From Acidobacteriota bacterium (GTDB taxonomy: Bacteria > Acidobacteriota > Vicinamibacteria > Vicinamibacterales > JAKQTR01), in assembly GCA_026393735.1 (NCBI GenBank), contig JAPKZP010000208.1, positions 1-7,169 on the forward strand: DNA of 7,169 nt, written 5' to 3'. Below, piece by piece: positions 1-6,438 of this stretch. Position 1 is the first letter of the stretch; the number at the start of each line of letters is the position of its first letter. The notes beneath the pieces are model-generated. The model was not told the DNA's origin, did no database searches, and saw only the letters and a list, made by a program, of their open reading frames with translations. A program made the translations under genes and the position numbers.

Positions 1-771
1 ATCGTCAACCGCATCGGCGACTTCGGCTTCCTGCTCGGCATGTTCGTCGTGTGGTCGATCTTCGGCAGCCTCGACTTCCAGGAAGTCGCGCGGCTGGCCG
101 GCCACCTCCCGCCCGAGGCGATCTTCGGGCCGATCTCGATCGCGACCCTGCTGCTCTTCGTGGGGGCCACGGGCAAGTCCGCGCAGATTCCCCTCTACGT
201 CTGGCTGCCTGATGCCATGGAAGGCCCCACGCCCGTGTCCGCCCTGATCCATGCCGCGACCATGGTGACGGCGGGCGTGTACATGATCGGGCGCAATGCC
301 GTGCTGTTCAGTCACGCGCCGGAGACGCTGGCGGTCGTGGCCGGCGTCGGAGTGGCGACGGCCCTGATGGCCGGCACGATCGGCCTCGTCCAGAACGACA
401 TCAAGCGCGTGCTCGCGTACTCGACGGTCTCGCAGCTCGGCCTGATGTTCGTGGCGATGGGCGTCGGCGCGTTTGCCGCCGGCATCTTCCATCTCTACAC
501 GCACGCGTTCTTCAAGGCCCTGCTGTTCCTCGGATCGGGCGCCGTCATCCATGCGCTTGCCGGCGAGCAGGACATCCGGAAGATGGGCGGCCTGCGCACG
601 GAACTGCCGGTGACGTACTGGACGTTCCTGATCTGGGCGCTCGCGATCTCCGGCGTGCCGCTCCTGTCCGGGTTCTTCAGCAAGGACGAAATCCTCTGGA
701 AGGCGTTCGCCGGCGGCCACGCGCTGGTGTGGGGCGTGGCGGTGGCGGCGTCGCTGCTGACGGCCGTCTAG
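1..771 (+). CDS. nuoL: NADH-quinone oxidoreductase subunit L, 5'-truncated at the window edge and ended early by TAG
   Basis: NuoL is the most distal proton-pumping, antiporter-like membrane subunit of respiratory complex I. The frame is open from base 1 (the protein already reads NRIGDFGF, an internal NuoL motif), so the true start lies upstream. The 256 visible residues hold the family hallmarks: GKSAQIPLYVWLPDAMEGPT around residues 58-77 with the channel lysine K59 (equivalent to E. coli K229 from memory), H84 in ALIHAATMVTAGVY, K135 in NDIKRVLAYST, K172 in HAFFKALLF, and K228 in GFFSKDEIL. The frame then stops at TAG 769-771 right after SLLTAV. In relatives this helix continues with an aromatic residue and a YxFR-like motif. 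The rest of the gene follows in the same frame from 772, so this is an N-terminal fragment of a broken or mis-sequenced nuoL rather than a complete gene. Identity is very secure; whether the stop is real is not. Confidence 0.93.
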   Translation: MVNRIGDFGFLLGMFVVWSIFGSLDFQEVARLAGHLPPEAIFGPISIATLLLFVGATGKSAQIPLYVWLPDAMEGPTPVSALIHAATMVTAGVYMIGRNAVLFSHAPETLAVVAGVGVATALMAGTIGLVQNDIKRVLAYSTVSQLGLMFVAMGVGAFAAGIFHLYTHAFFKALLFLGSGAVIHALAGEQDIRKMGGLRTELPVTYWTFLIWALAISGVPLLSGFFSKDEILWKAFAGGHALVWGVAVAASLLTAV

Positions 772-777
772 CCGGCC
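766..777 (+). other. nuoL disruption point: in-frame TAG at the edge of an apparent in-frame deletion
   Basis: Codons read GTC TAG CCG GCC, then ATG GCG ATT. Both sides are good NuoL and lie in the same frame. Compared with remembered NuoL sequences, about 25-60 residues are absent. The missing stretch would carry the end of a transmembrane helix (the Y-x-F-R motif and following hydrophobic run), a loop with histidines, and the start of the next helix. A deletion whose left end falls after the first two bases of a tyrosine codon (TA) and whose right end begins with G would create exactly this TAG. The deleted length would be a multiple of three. A genuine mutation and an assembly or consensus error are both possible. 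Confidence 0.75.
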
Positions 778-1389
778 ATGGCGATTGTGCTCGTCCTGCT
801 GGCCATCGGGTCGGTGCTGGCAGGCTACGTCGGCGTGCCGACCGTGATCGGCGGCAGCAACCGTATCGAACATTTCCTGGCGCCCAGTTTTGCCGCTCCG
901 GGGATGGACGCGGGCGGAGAATCCGGCGCCAGCCACGCCGAAGGCCTGAGCGAGGCCCCAACCGTTCCGGCCGAGTCGACGGGCGAAGGCGGGGGCGACC
1001 CGAACACCGAGCTTGGCCTCATGGCCTTTTCGAGCGGGATCGCCGTGGCGGGCATTGGCATCGCCCTCTTCTTCTTCCTGCGGCGCCGCGACGTCACGGA
1101 TCGCGTGGCGGCGAGCTTCGCGGGCGTGCACCGCGTGCTGCTGAACAAGTACTACGTGGACGAGATCTACGACGCGGCGATCGTGCAGCCCGTCAAGAAC
1201 GCGTCCGAGCGCGGCTTGTGGAAGGTCGTCGACGCGGGTGTCATCGACGGCGCCGTGAACGGCGCCGGGAAGCTGGTGGACGGCTGGAGCGCAATCCTGC
1301 GCCGGCTGCAGACGGGTTCGATGCGTGCCTACGCGCTGTCGGTGTTCGTGGGCGTGGTCCTGATTCTCGGATACTACGTATGGCGGTAG
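778..1389 (+). CDS. nuoL: NADH-quinone oxidoreductase subunit L, C-terminal fragment
   Basis: This continues nuoL in the same frame after the TAG at 769-771; ATG 778 is simply the first start codon available. There is no recognisable ribosome binding site before it, so independent translation is doubtful. The 203 residues begin inside a membrane helix (VLVLLAIGSVLAGYVGVP, residues 4-21). An acidic, Gly/Ser/Glu-rich loop follows (about 38-78), then a helix (about 82-101) ending in RRR. Next is the amphipathic region with NKYYVDEIYDAAIVQPV (123-139), typical of the NuoL lateral-helix segment, and then the final membrane anchor (about 184-202) ending YYVWR. The 3' end overlaps the nuoM start by 10 bases (1380-1389), as expected of an operon under coupled translation. 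No further stops or frameshifts are seen, so the damage to nuoL is confined to one point. If the break is an artefact, 1-1389 is one gene. Confidence 0.88.
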   Translation: MAIVLVLLAIGSVLAGYVGVPTVIGGSNRIEHFLAPSFAAPGMDAGGESGASHAEGLSEAPTVPAESTGEGGGDPNTELGLMAFSSGIAVAGIGIALFFFLRRRDVTDRVAASFAGVHRVLLNKYYVDEIYDAAIVQPVKNASERGLWKVVDAGVIDGAVNGAGKLVDGWSAILRRLQTGSMRAYALSVFVGVVLILGYYVWR

Positions 1390-2990
1390 TGCCCATCTTG
1401 TCGCTCCTTGTTGCGCTGCCGCTCGTTGGCGCGGTCCTGCTCCTCTTTGTCGGGAACCGCGACCACGAGCGCGACCGGTTCATCCAGTGGGCCGCCCTCG
1501 GCATCTCGCTCGCCGAGTTCGCCGCCACGCTGTGGATGTGGGCGCGCTTCGACCCGGCCCGCGCCGACTTCCAGATGGTGGAGCGGGCGGACTGGATTCC
1601 GTCGTTCGGTATCCAGTACGCCGTCGGCGTCGATGGCATCACCCTCTTCCTGGTGGTGCTGACCGGCTTCCTCACGCCGCTGGCGCTCCTCGGATCGTGG
1701 CAGTCGGTGCACAAGAAGGTGCGCGAGTTCTCCTTCTTCATGCTCGCCCTCGAGAGCGCCATGATCGGCGTCTTCCTGTCCCTGGACATGTTCCTGTTCT
1801 ACCTGTTCTGGGACGCGATGCTCATCCCGATGTACTTCCTGATCGGGATCTGGGGCTACGACCGCCGCGTGTACGCCGCGGTCAAGTTCATCCTCTACAC
1901 GATGGCCGGCAGCGTGCTGATGCTCGTGGCGATCCTGAGCCTCGCCTATATGCACAGCGTGGCGACCGGGTCGTACAGCTTCAGCTACGAGGCCCTCCTC
2001 ACCCTGACGATCCCGCGCCACGCGCAGGTGTGGTTCTTCCTGGCCTTTGCGCTGGCCTTCGCGATCAAGGTGCCGCTGTTCCCGTTCCACACGTGGTTGC
2101 CCGACGCGCACGTCGAGGCGCCCACCGCCGGGTCCGTCATCCTGGCGGGCGTGCTCCTGAAGATGGGCACGTACGGCCTGCTGCGCTTCGCCTTCCCGCT
2201 CTTCCCGGATGCGGCGGCGTACTTCTCGCCGCTCCTGGCCACGCTCGCCGTCATCGGGATCGTCTACGGCGCGCTGGTGGCGATGGTGCAGCCGGACATG
2301 AAGAAGCTGGTGGCTTACTCGAGCGTCAGCCACCTGGGCTTCGTCGTGCTGGGCATCACCGCGATGAACATCCAGGGGGTCCAGGGCGCGGTCTACCAGA
2401 TGCTGAACCACGGCGTCTCGACCGGCGCGCTGTTCCTCATCGTCGGCATGCTGTCCGACCGGCGGCACACGCGGCTCATCTCGGAGTTCGGCGGGTTGAA
2501 GCACGTGATGCCGAAGTTCGTCGCGGCGTTCTTCGTGGTGACGCTGTCGTCGATCGGCCTGCCCGGCCTCAACGGGTTCGTGGGCGAGTTCCTGATTCTC
2601 TTCGGCGCGTTCCGGTGGAACGTGACCTTCGCGACCATTGCGGCGACGGGCGTCATCCTCTCCGCCGTCTACATGCTCTGGATGTTCCAGCGCGTGAACT
2701 ACGGGCCCGTGACCAACCCGAAAAACGAGGGACTCAAGGACCTGTCGACGCGCGAGTGGTGGGTGCTGGGGCCGGCCATCGCCGTGGCGATCGTCATGGG
2801 CGTGGCGCCGTCGTACTTCCTGAACCCGATGAAGCCCGCCGTGAACCGTATCGTGTCGCGCATGGCGGAAGCCGAGCCCTCCAAGGTCGTGCGCGTGGCG
2901 CCGGAAGCGGGGGCTGACGTCCTCCTGACCGCCGCCGCCGATCGCCATTCGGGAACGACGGGGCCGGCCCCGCGTTCGGCAGGTGAGTAG
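1380..2990 (+). CDS. nuoM: NADH-quinone oxidoreductase subunit M
   Basis: NuoM is the middle antiporter-like, proton-translocating membrane subunit of complex I. ATG 1380 gives 536 residues, close to the usual size of about 500, and a hydrophobic first helix (PILSLLVALPLVGAVLLLFV). Upstream in-frame codons only read through nuoL in the wrong frame. Family motifs are plain: YAVGVDGITLFLVVLTGFLTP (80-100), FWDAMLIPMYFLIGIWGYD (143-161), AIKVPLFPFHTWLPDAHVEA (228-247) with K230, LLKMGTYGLLRF (259-270) with K261, PDMKKLVAYSSVSHLG (305-320), and LPGLNGFVGEF (394-404) with E403. Residue 145 is Asp (GAC at 1812-1814) where E. coli has Glu144, the conserved channel carboxylate. After about residue 498 there is a roughly 38-residue hydrophilic Ala/Arg/Pro-rich tail of no known role. 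It overlaps nuoL by 10 bases and abuts nuoN. No strong Shine-Dalgarno precedes the start, so coupling to nuoL is likely. Confidence 0.97.
   Translation: MAVVPILSLLVALPLVGAVLLLFVGNRDHERDRFIQWAALGISLAEFAATLWMWARFDPARADFQMVERADWIPSFGIQYAVGVDGITLFLVVLTGFLTPLALLGSWQSVHKKVREFSFFMLALESAMIGVFLSLDMFLFYLFWDAMLIPMYFLIGIWGYDRRVYAAVKFILYTMAGSVLMLVAILSLAYMHSVATGSYSFSYEALLTLTIPRHAQVWFFLAFALAFAIKVPLFPFHTWLPDAHVEAPTAGSVILAGVLLKMGTYGLLRFAFPLFPDAAAYFSPLLATLAVIGIVYGALVAMVQPDMKKLVAYSSVSHLGFVVLGITAMNIQGVQGAVYQMLNHGVSTGALFLIVGMLSDRRHTRLISEFGGLKHVMPKFVAAFFVVTLSSIGLPGLNGFVGEFLILFGAFRWNVTFATIAATGVILSAVYMLWMFQRVNYGPVTNPKNEGLKDLSTREWWVLGPAIAVAIVMGVAPSYFLNPMKPAVNRIVSRMAEAEPSKVVRVAPEAGADVLLTAAADRHSGTTGPAPRSAGE
2981..2987 (+). 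promoter_or_regulatory. Ribosome binding site AGGTGAG deciding the nuoN start
   Basis: AGGTGA at 2981-2986, inside the last codons of nuoM, complements the 3' end of 16S rRNA (anti-Shine-Dalgarno). It lies 5 bases before GTG 2992. The competing GTG 2983 would sit inside this element and has no site of its own. ATG 3001 would be 14 bases away, which is long. Confidence 0.5.
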
Positions 2991-2991
2991 C

Positions 2992-4437
2992 GTGTCCATC
3001 ATGGGTCAGGCTCTGAACGGCGTCATCCCTGTCATCTGCGTCACGCTGGCCGGACTGGCGTGCATGCTGGCCGAGGCCTTCCGCCAGCGCGGCGAGCGGA
3101 TGCCGATTGGCGGGCTGGGTCTCATCGGTCTCGCTGGCGCCGGCTCGGCGATCGTCCTCCTGTGGGGGCGGCACACCGAGAGCTTCGGCGTCGTCGTTGC
3201 CGATGACTTCGGCTTGTTCGTCCAGCTGGTGCTCGTGGGGATCGGGATCCTGACGATTCTGTTCTCCTCGGCGCCGATCGAGCGCGACAAGCTGCCCGCG
3301 GGCGAGTACTACGCGCTGCTGCTGTTTGCGCTGGCCGGCATGATGCTGATGGCCGTGGCCACCGACCTGCTGGTGATCTTCCTGGCACTGGAGGTGTTCT
3401 CGCTGGCCGTCTACGTGATGACCGGGCTGCGCCGCCACGTCTTCGCCAGCACCGAGGGCGCGTTCAAGTACTTCCTGCTGGGCGGGTTCTCGAGCGCCTT
3501 CTTCCTGTACGGCATCGCGTTCACGTTCGGCCTCGTGGGAAGCACCCATCTCGATCGCGTGGCCGCTGCCGTCGCGGCGGGGTCGCTCACGGGAAACCCG
3601 CTCCTGCTCGTGGCGCTCGGGCTGCTGATCGTGGGCTTCGCCTTCAAGGTGTCGGCGGTGCCGTTCCACATGTGGACGCCGGACGCCTACGAGGGAGCAC
3701 CCACGATCGTGACGGGCTTCATGTCGACCGCCGTCAAGGCTGCGGCGTTCGCGGCGTTCGCGCGGGTGTTCCTGTCTGCCCTCGAGCCCCTGCGTGGAGA
3801 CTGGGCGCCGGTGCTCTGGGTGCTGGCCATCTGCACGATGATCCTGGGATCGGTCGTCGGCGTCGCGCAGACAAGCCTGAAGCGCATGCTGGCGTATTCG
3901 AGCATCGCGCACGGGGGGTACCTGCTCGTCGCCCTGATAGCCGGCAACGACGTCGGCAAGGCGTCGATCCTGTTCTACCTCCTGGTGTACGCCGTGACGA
4001 ACCTCGGCGCGTTTGCCGTGCTCGCGCTCGTGAGCACGCCCGAGACGCCGCGCGAGCACCTCGACGACTTCAAGGGCCTGTGGCAGTCGAGCCCGGTGCT
4101 CGCCGGCGTGCTCACGGTCTTTCTGCTCTCGCTCGGCGGCTTCCCGCCGACGGCAGGGTTTGTCGCGAAGTGGTACGTCTTCAGCGCCGCGATCAGCGCC
4201 GGCCAGTACAGCCTGGCCATCGTGGGCGTGCTGACGAGCGTCATCTCGGTGTTCTTCTACCTGCGCATTGTCGTGAAGATGTACATGTCGGAGGGACCGG
4301 AAGGCGCGGCGCCGCCCCAGCCGTCCCGCACGGCGCTGGCCGCGCTGGCCATTTCCGTGGCGATCCTGTTCTATCTGGGCGTGCTCCCGGCGCGGCTCAT
4401 CGACCTCGCGGCCGGTTCCGTGGCCTCGATCTTCTAG
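2992..4437 (+). CDS. nuoN: NADH-quinone oxidoreductase subunit N
   Basis: NuoN is the third antiporter-like proton-pumping subunit of the complex I membrane arm. With GTG 2992 it is 481 residues, matching the E. coli length class. GTG 2983 (+3 residues) and ATG 3001 (-3) are alternatives. Hallmarks are E134 in IFLALEVFSLAVYVM (129-143, the channel glutamate), FKYFLLGGFSSAFFLYG (158-174), K219 in GFAFKVSAVPFHMWTPDAYE (215-234), K249 in STAVKAAAFAAF (245-256), SLKRMLAYSSIAHGGY (295-310), and LGGFPPTAGFVAKWYVF (381-397) with K393. All expected ionisable channel residues are present, so the subunit looks functional. The protein is almost entirely transmembrane helices and ends in SVASIF. It starts one base after the nuoM stop (or overlaps it from GTG 2983). 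It is the last gene of the operon in this direction: its TAG (4435-4437) runs into the selA stop, leaving no room for a dedicated terminator. Confidence 0.97.
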   Translation: MSIMGQALNGVIPVICVTLAGLACMLAEAFRQRGERMPIGGLGLIGLAGAGSAIVLLWGRHTESFGVVVADDFGLFVQLVLVGIGILTILFSSAPIERDKLPAGEYYALLLFALAGMMLMAVATDLLVIFLALEVFSLAVYVMTGLRRHVFASTEGAFKYFLLGGFSSAFFLYGIAFTFGLVGSTHLDRVAAAVAAGSLTGNPLLLVALGLLIVGFAFKVSAVPFHMWTPDAYEGAPTIVTGFMSTAVKAAAFAAFARVFLSALEPLRGDWAPVLWVLAICTMILGSVVGVAQTSLKRMLAYSSIAHGGYLLVALIAGNDVGKASILFYLLVYAVTNLGAFAVLALVSTPETPREHLDDFKGLWQSSPVLAGVLTVFLLSLGGFPPTAGFVAKWYVFSAAISAGQYSLAIVGVLTSVISVFFYLRIVVKMYMSEGPEGAAPPQPSRTALAALAISVAILFYLGVLPARLIDLAAGSVASIF

Positions 4438-5876
4438 TCGACAGCCAGGAGGCCGTCCGCGATCGCGGCATCCTCGTCCTCGAACACCGTTCTGAGGTCC
4501 AGCACAACCCGGTCGTTCTCGATACGCGCGACGATGGGCAGGTCCAGCCGGCGGAGCGCTGCTTCGAGGGAGTCGGCCGAGAGCCGCGTGTGGGTCAGTG
4601 CCAGCAGACGGGTGGGGAGGGTGAGGCCCGGAGTCGTCCCGCCGCCGATGGTCGAGCGTCCGTCAACGATGTCACAGGCGTACCGGCCGGCGGCCGCGAG
4701 ACGTGCTGCCAGGCGTTCGGCCCGTATCTCGATGGCGCCGGGCGCGCGGGTCAGCATCTCGAGGACGGGCACGGTCTGCGCGGCGCGTCCGGTGACATAC
4801 TCCACGAGCGTGCCGGTCAGCGCCGCGTATGTCATCTTGTCGACCCGCAACGCACGCATCAGCGGATGACGCCGAATCGTCTCAACCAGGGGACGCCGGC
4901 CCAGGATCACGCCGGCCTGCGGTCCGCCGAGCAGCTTGTCGCCGCTGACCCACACCAGATCCACGCCAGCTGCGATACTGTCAGGGACCGTTGGCTCGTC
5001 ACGCAGGAACGGCTGGAGCCACGGCAGCGCGTCCAGTCGCACGCCCGCGACAGCCACGCCCGCGGAAAGCGCGCCTGCGAGATTTCCGCTGCCAAGATCT
5101 TCGCCGACTGTCACGCCGCGCCGGCGGCCAATCTCGACGAGTTCCGCGAGTGATGGCTGCTCGGTAAACCCCTCGATGGTGAAGTTCGACCGGTGGACCC
5201 GGAGCATCATCGCGGTCTTCTCCGAGATTGCCGCCTCGTAGTCGGAGGCCCGTGTGCGATTCGTGGTGCCGACTTCGCGGAGGATTGCGCCCGACTGTGC
5301 CATCACCTCGGGCACCCGGAAGCCGCCGCCGATCTCGACCAGTTCGCCGCGCGAGACGATGACCTCGCGACCCGCTGCCACCGCGGCGAGCGCGAGGAGC
5401 GTCGCCGCGGCGTTGTTGTTCACCACCACGGCGGCGTCGGCGCCGGTCAGTCGGCACAGCATGGGCTCGGCGTGACGATCGCGATGGCCGCGGCCGCCTT
5501 CGTCGAGGTCGAACTCCAGCGTGGAATAGCGGGCCCCGATCTCGGTCACTTGCTGGAGCGCCGCGGCGGGGAGCGGCGCCCGGCCGAGATTGGTGTGCAC
5601 GATGACCCCGGTCGCGTTGATGACAGGCCGCAGCGTGGTCTGGACGGCGCGCGCCAGGCGCGGCTCGAGACCGGCCTCGATGAGAGCCGCCGCCTCGTCG
5701 GGCGTGGAGGGCCCGGCTGCGTCCGGCTGACCGGCCCCGAGTCTTCGCCGCAACGCGTCGGTCTCATCGCGCAAGGCCCGGACGACGGCGCCGTGACCGT
5801 AGCGATGCTGCAGCGCGCGAACGCCAGGGCGCTGGCGCAACTGTTCGATGGACGGAATCACGCGATAATCGGTCAT
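4434..5876 (-). CDS. selA: L-seryl-tRNA(Sec) selenium transferase (selenocysteine synthase)
   Basis: SelA is a cytoplasmic PLP enzyme that converts Ser-tRNA(Sec) to Sec-tRNA(Sec) using selenophosphate. ATG at 5874-5876 gives 480 residues (E. coli about 463) beginning MTDYRVIPSIEQLRQRPGV, the usual short N-terminal domain. A GTG at 5907-5909 would add 11 residues with no family support. Motifs in order: RPVINATGVIVHTNLGRAPL (83-102); YSTLEFDLDEGGRGHRD (117-133); VNNNAAATLLAL (152-163); SRGELVEIGGGFRVPEVM (175-192); EVGTTNRT (201-208); GEDLGSGNL (258-266); and SGDKLLGGPQAGVILG (311-326), where K314 is the PLP lysine. HPLMRALRVDKMT (337-349) and the C-terminal domain with RIENDRVVLDLRTV (451-464) follow. 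An insertion of about 17 residues relative to E. coli lies at roughly 267-294. All catalytic motifs are intact, so it is probably active. It faces nuoN and shares its stop, and no other sel gene is visible. No strong Shine-Dalgarno is seen. Confidence 0.96.
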   Translation of the reverse strand: MTDYRVIPSIEQLRQRPGVRALQHRYGHGAVVRALRDETDALRRRLGAGQPDAAGPSTPDEAAALIEAGLEPRLARAVQTTLRPVINATGVIVHTNLGRAPLPAAALQQVTEIGARYSTLEFDLDEGGRGHRDRHAEPMLCRLTGADAAVVVNNNAAATLLALAAVAAGREVIVSRGELVEIGGGFRVPEVMAQSGAILREVGTTNRTRASDYEAAISEKTAMMLRVHRSNFTIEGFTEQPSLAELVEIGRRRGVTVGEDLGSGNLAGALSAGVAVAGVRLDALPWLQPFLRDEPTVPDSIAAGVDLVWVSGDKLLGGPQAGVILGRRPLVETIRRHPLMRALRVDKMTYAALTGTLVEYVTGRAAQTVPVLEMLTRAPGAIEIRAERLAARLAAAGRYACDIVDGRSTIGGGTTPGLTLPTRLLALTHTRLSADSLEAALRRLDLPIVARIENDRVVLDLRTVFEDEDAAIADGLLAVD

Positions 5877-5933
5877 GGCGCTGACGCTGTCTTGCACGTG
5901 TTCGCGCACTCAGGATACCATCAGCGGGTCTTG

Positions 5934-5956
5934 GGCGCCGTGGTGGGCACGGCGCC
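5934..5956. repeat. Perfect 9-bp inverted repeat in the divergent selA / hypothetical-gene gap
   Basis: GGCGCCGTG (5934-5942), spacer GTGGG, then CACGGCGCC (5948-5956). The arms match perfectly. No T-run follows on either strand, so an intrinsic terminator is unlikely. It lies between two divergently transcribed genes, 14 bases before ATG 5971 and 57 bases before the selA start. A protein-binding operator or an RNA hairpin in the selA leader are the likely roles. Function is inferred from position only. Confidence 0.6.
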
Positions 5957-5959
5957 GAC

Positions 5960-5965
5960 GATACT
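5960..5965 (+). promoter_or_regulatory. Possible -10 element for a leaderless transcript of the downstream gene
   Basis: GATACT at 5960-5965 is one mismatch from the vegetative -10 form TATACT and ends five bases before ATG 5971. A transcript starting 6 bases after it would begin at the start codon itself. This fits the absence of any Shine-Dalgarno before 5971. There is no good -35 at 16-18 bases (TTGGGC at 5931-5936 is 23 bases away), so support is weak. Confidence 0.25.
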
Positions 5966-5970
5966 GTGCG

Positions 5971-6438
5971 ATGTCGGACACACACCAGCCTGCCGCTCCG
6001 TCGACCGCGCCCCTCGACCGTGCATCCGAGGAGGTCCCGCCGTACCGTCCGCGCGACCAGTTCTGGCCGTACGCGGACCTCCAGGAAGAGCCGTCCGACG
6101 AGGAACTGGCCCGGCTCGACCCGGACCTCCAGGCCGCGCTGTACGAGAATCCCCCCGAACGGCCGTTCTCGTACACCATCGCGTTCGGGCCGTTCGATGG
6201 GCCGAACTACGAGTCGGCCGTCAGGCTCGCCAAAGATACCAGCGACTACCTGGAAACCGGGACCGGCCCGTCCGTGTGTCACCGCGCGCGTTTCCTGCCG
6301 GACCAGGTCCTGGCGTTGCGCGACCTCTGGCACCTCGTCGGGGGTCTGCACACGTCTGAAGTGCTCGTCGATGACCGGCCTGTCCCGTACGCGCGGGAAT
6401 TGTGGCTGCCGCTCCTCTGGTATCTGCTTCCACGCTAG
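5971..6438 (+). CDS. Hypothetical protein, first gene of a coupled pair
   Basis: Not recognised. ATG 5971 gives 155 residues beginning MSDTHQPAAPSTAP. In-frame codons upstream run to 5875 but would overlap selA and encode unlikely Cys/Trp/Arg-rich sequence, so 5971 is preferred. The first 25 or so residues look disordered (Pro/Ala/Ser). An acidic stretch with FWPYADLQEEPSDEELARLD (31-50) follows. A compact C-terminal part (about 64-155) contains FSYTIAFGPFDGPNYESAV (66-84), CHRARFLPDQVLALRDLW (103-120) and VLVDDRPVPYARELWLPLLW (131-150). No signal peptide or clear membrane span is seen; the Leu/Trp-rich end is short. It is probably a soluble cytoplasmic protein. Its TAG (6436-6438) overlaps the GTG of the next gene by one base, so the two are very likely co-translated. 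It is transcribed divergently from selA. The even codon bias and the coupling support a real gene. Confidence 0.72.
   Translation: MSDTHQPAAPSTAPLDRASEEVPPYRPRDQFWPYADLQEEPSDEELARLDPDLQAALYENPPERPFSYTIAFGPFDGPNYESAVRLAKDTSDYLETGTGPSVCHRARFLPDQVLALRDLWHLVGGLHTSEVLVDDRPVPYARELWLPLLWYLLPR

Noticed and set aside
769..771. Recoding of the nuoL stop as selenocysteine, suggested by selA nearby
   Set aside because: The stop is TAG, not TGA, and residues beyond the stop codon itself are missing. Recoding would not restore the helix and loop.
729..2990. One long plus-strand reading frame beginning at 729, upstream of nuoM
   Set aside because: Only the part from ATG 1380 is NuoM. The 729-1379 stretch is an Arg/Gly-rich out-of-frame reading of nuoL caused by high GC.
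1374..3002. 542-codon open frame on the minus strand opposite nuoM
   Set aside because: Composition is His/Arg/Glu/Gln-rich low complexity with no motif. It is the antisense shadow expected when the coding strand has G/C third positions.
2794..4059. 421-codon minus-strand frame opposite the nuoM end and nuoN
   Set aside because: The same shadow pattern: the strong, motif-rich NuoN lies on the other strand.
3672..5153. 493-codon plus-strand frame running through nuoN into the selA region
   Set aside because: It crosses two well-supported genes in the wrong frame or strand and shows no family motif.
5913..5918. TATCCT on the minus strand as a -10 box for selA
   Set aside because: No matching -35 is found at 16-18 bases, and a single six-base match in this context is not convincing.
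5193..6359. 388-codon plus-strand frame opposite selA and into the unknown gene
   Set aside because: Shadow of selA. The 5971 gene in another frame has better composition and a coupled downstream neighbour.
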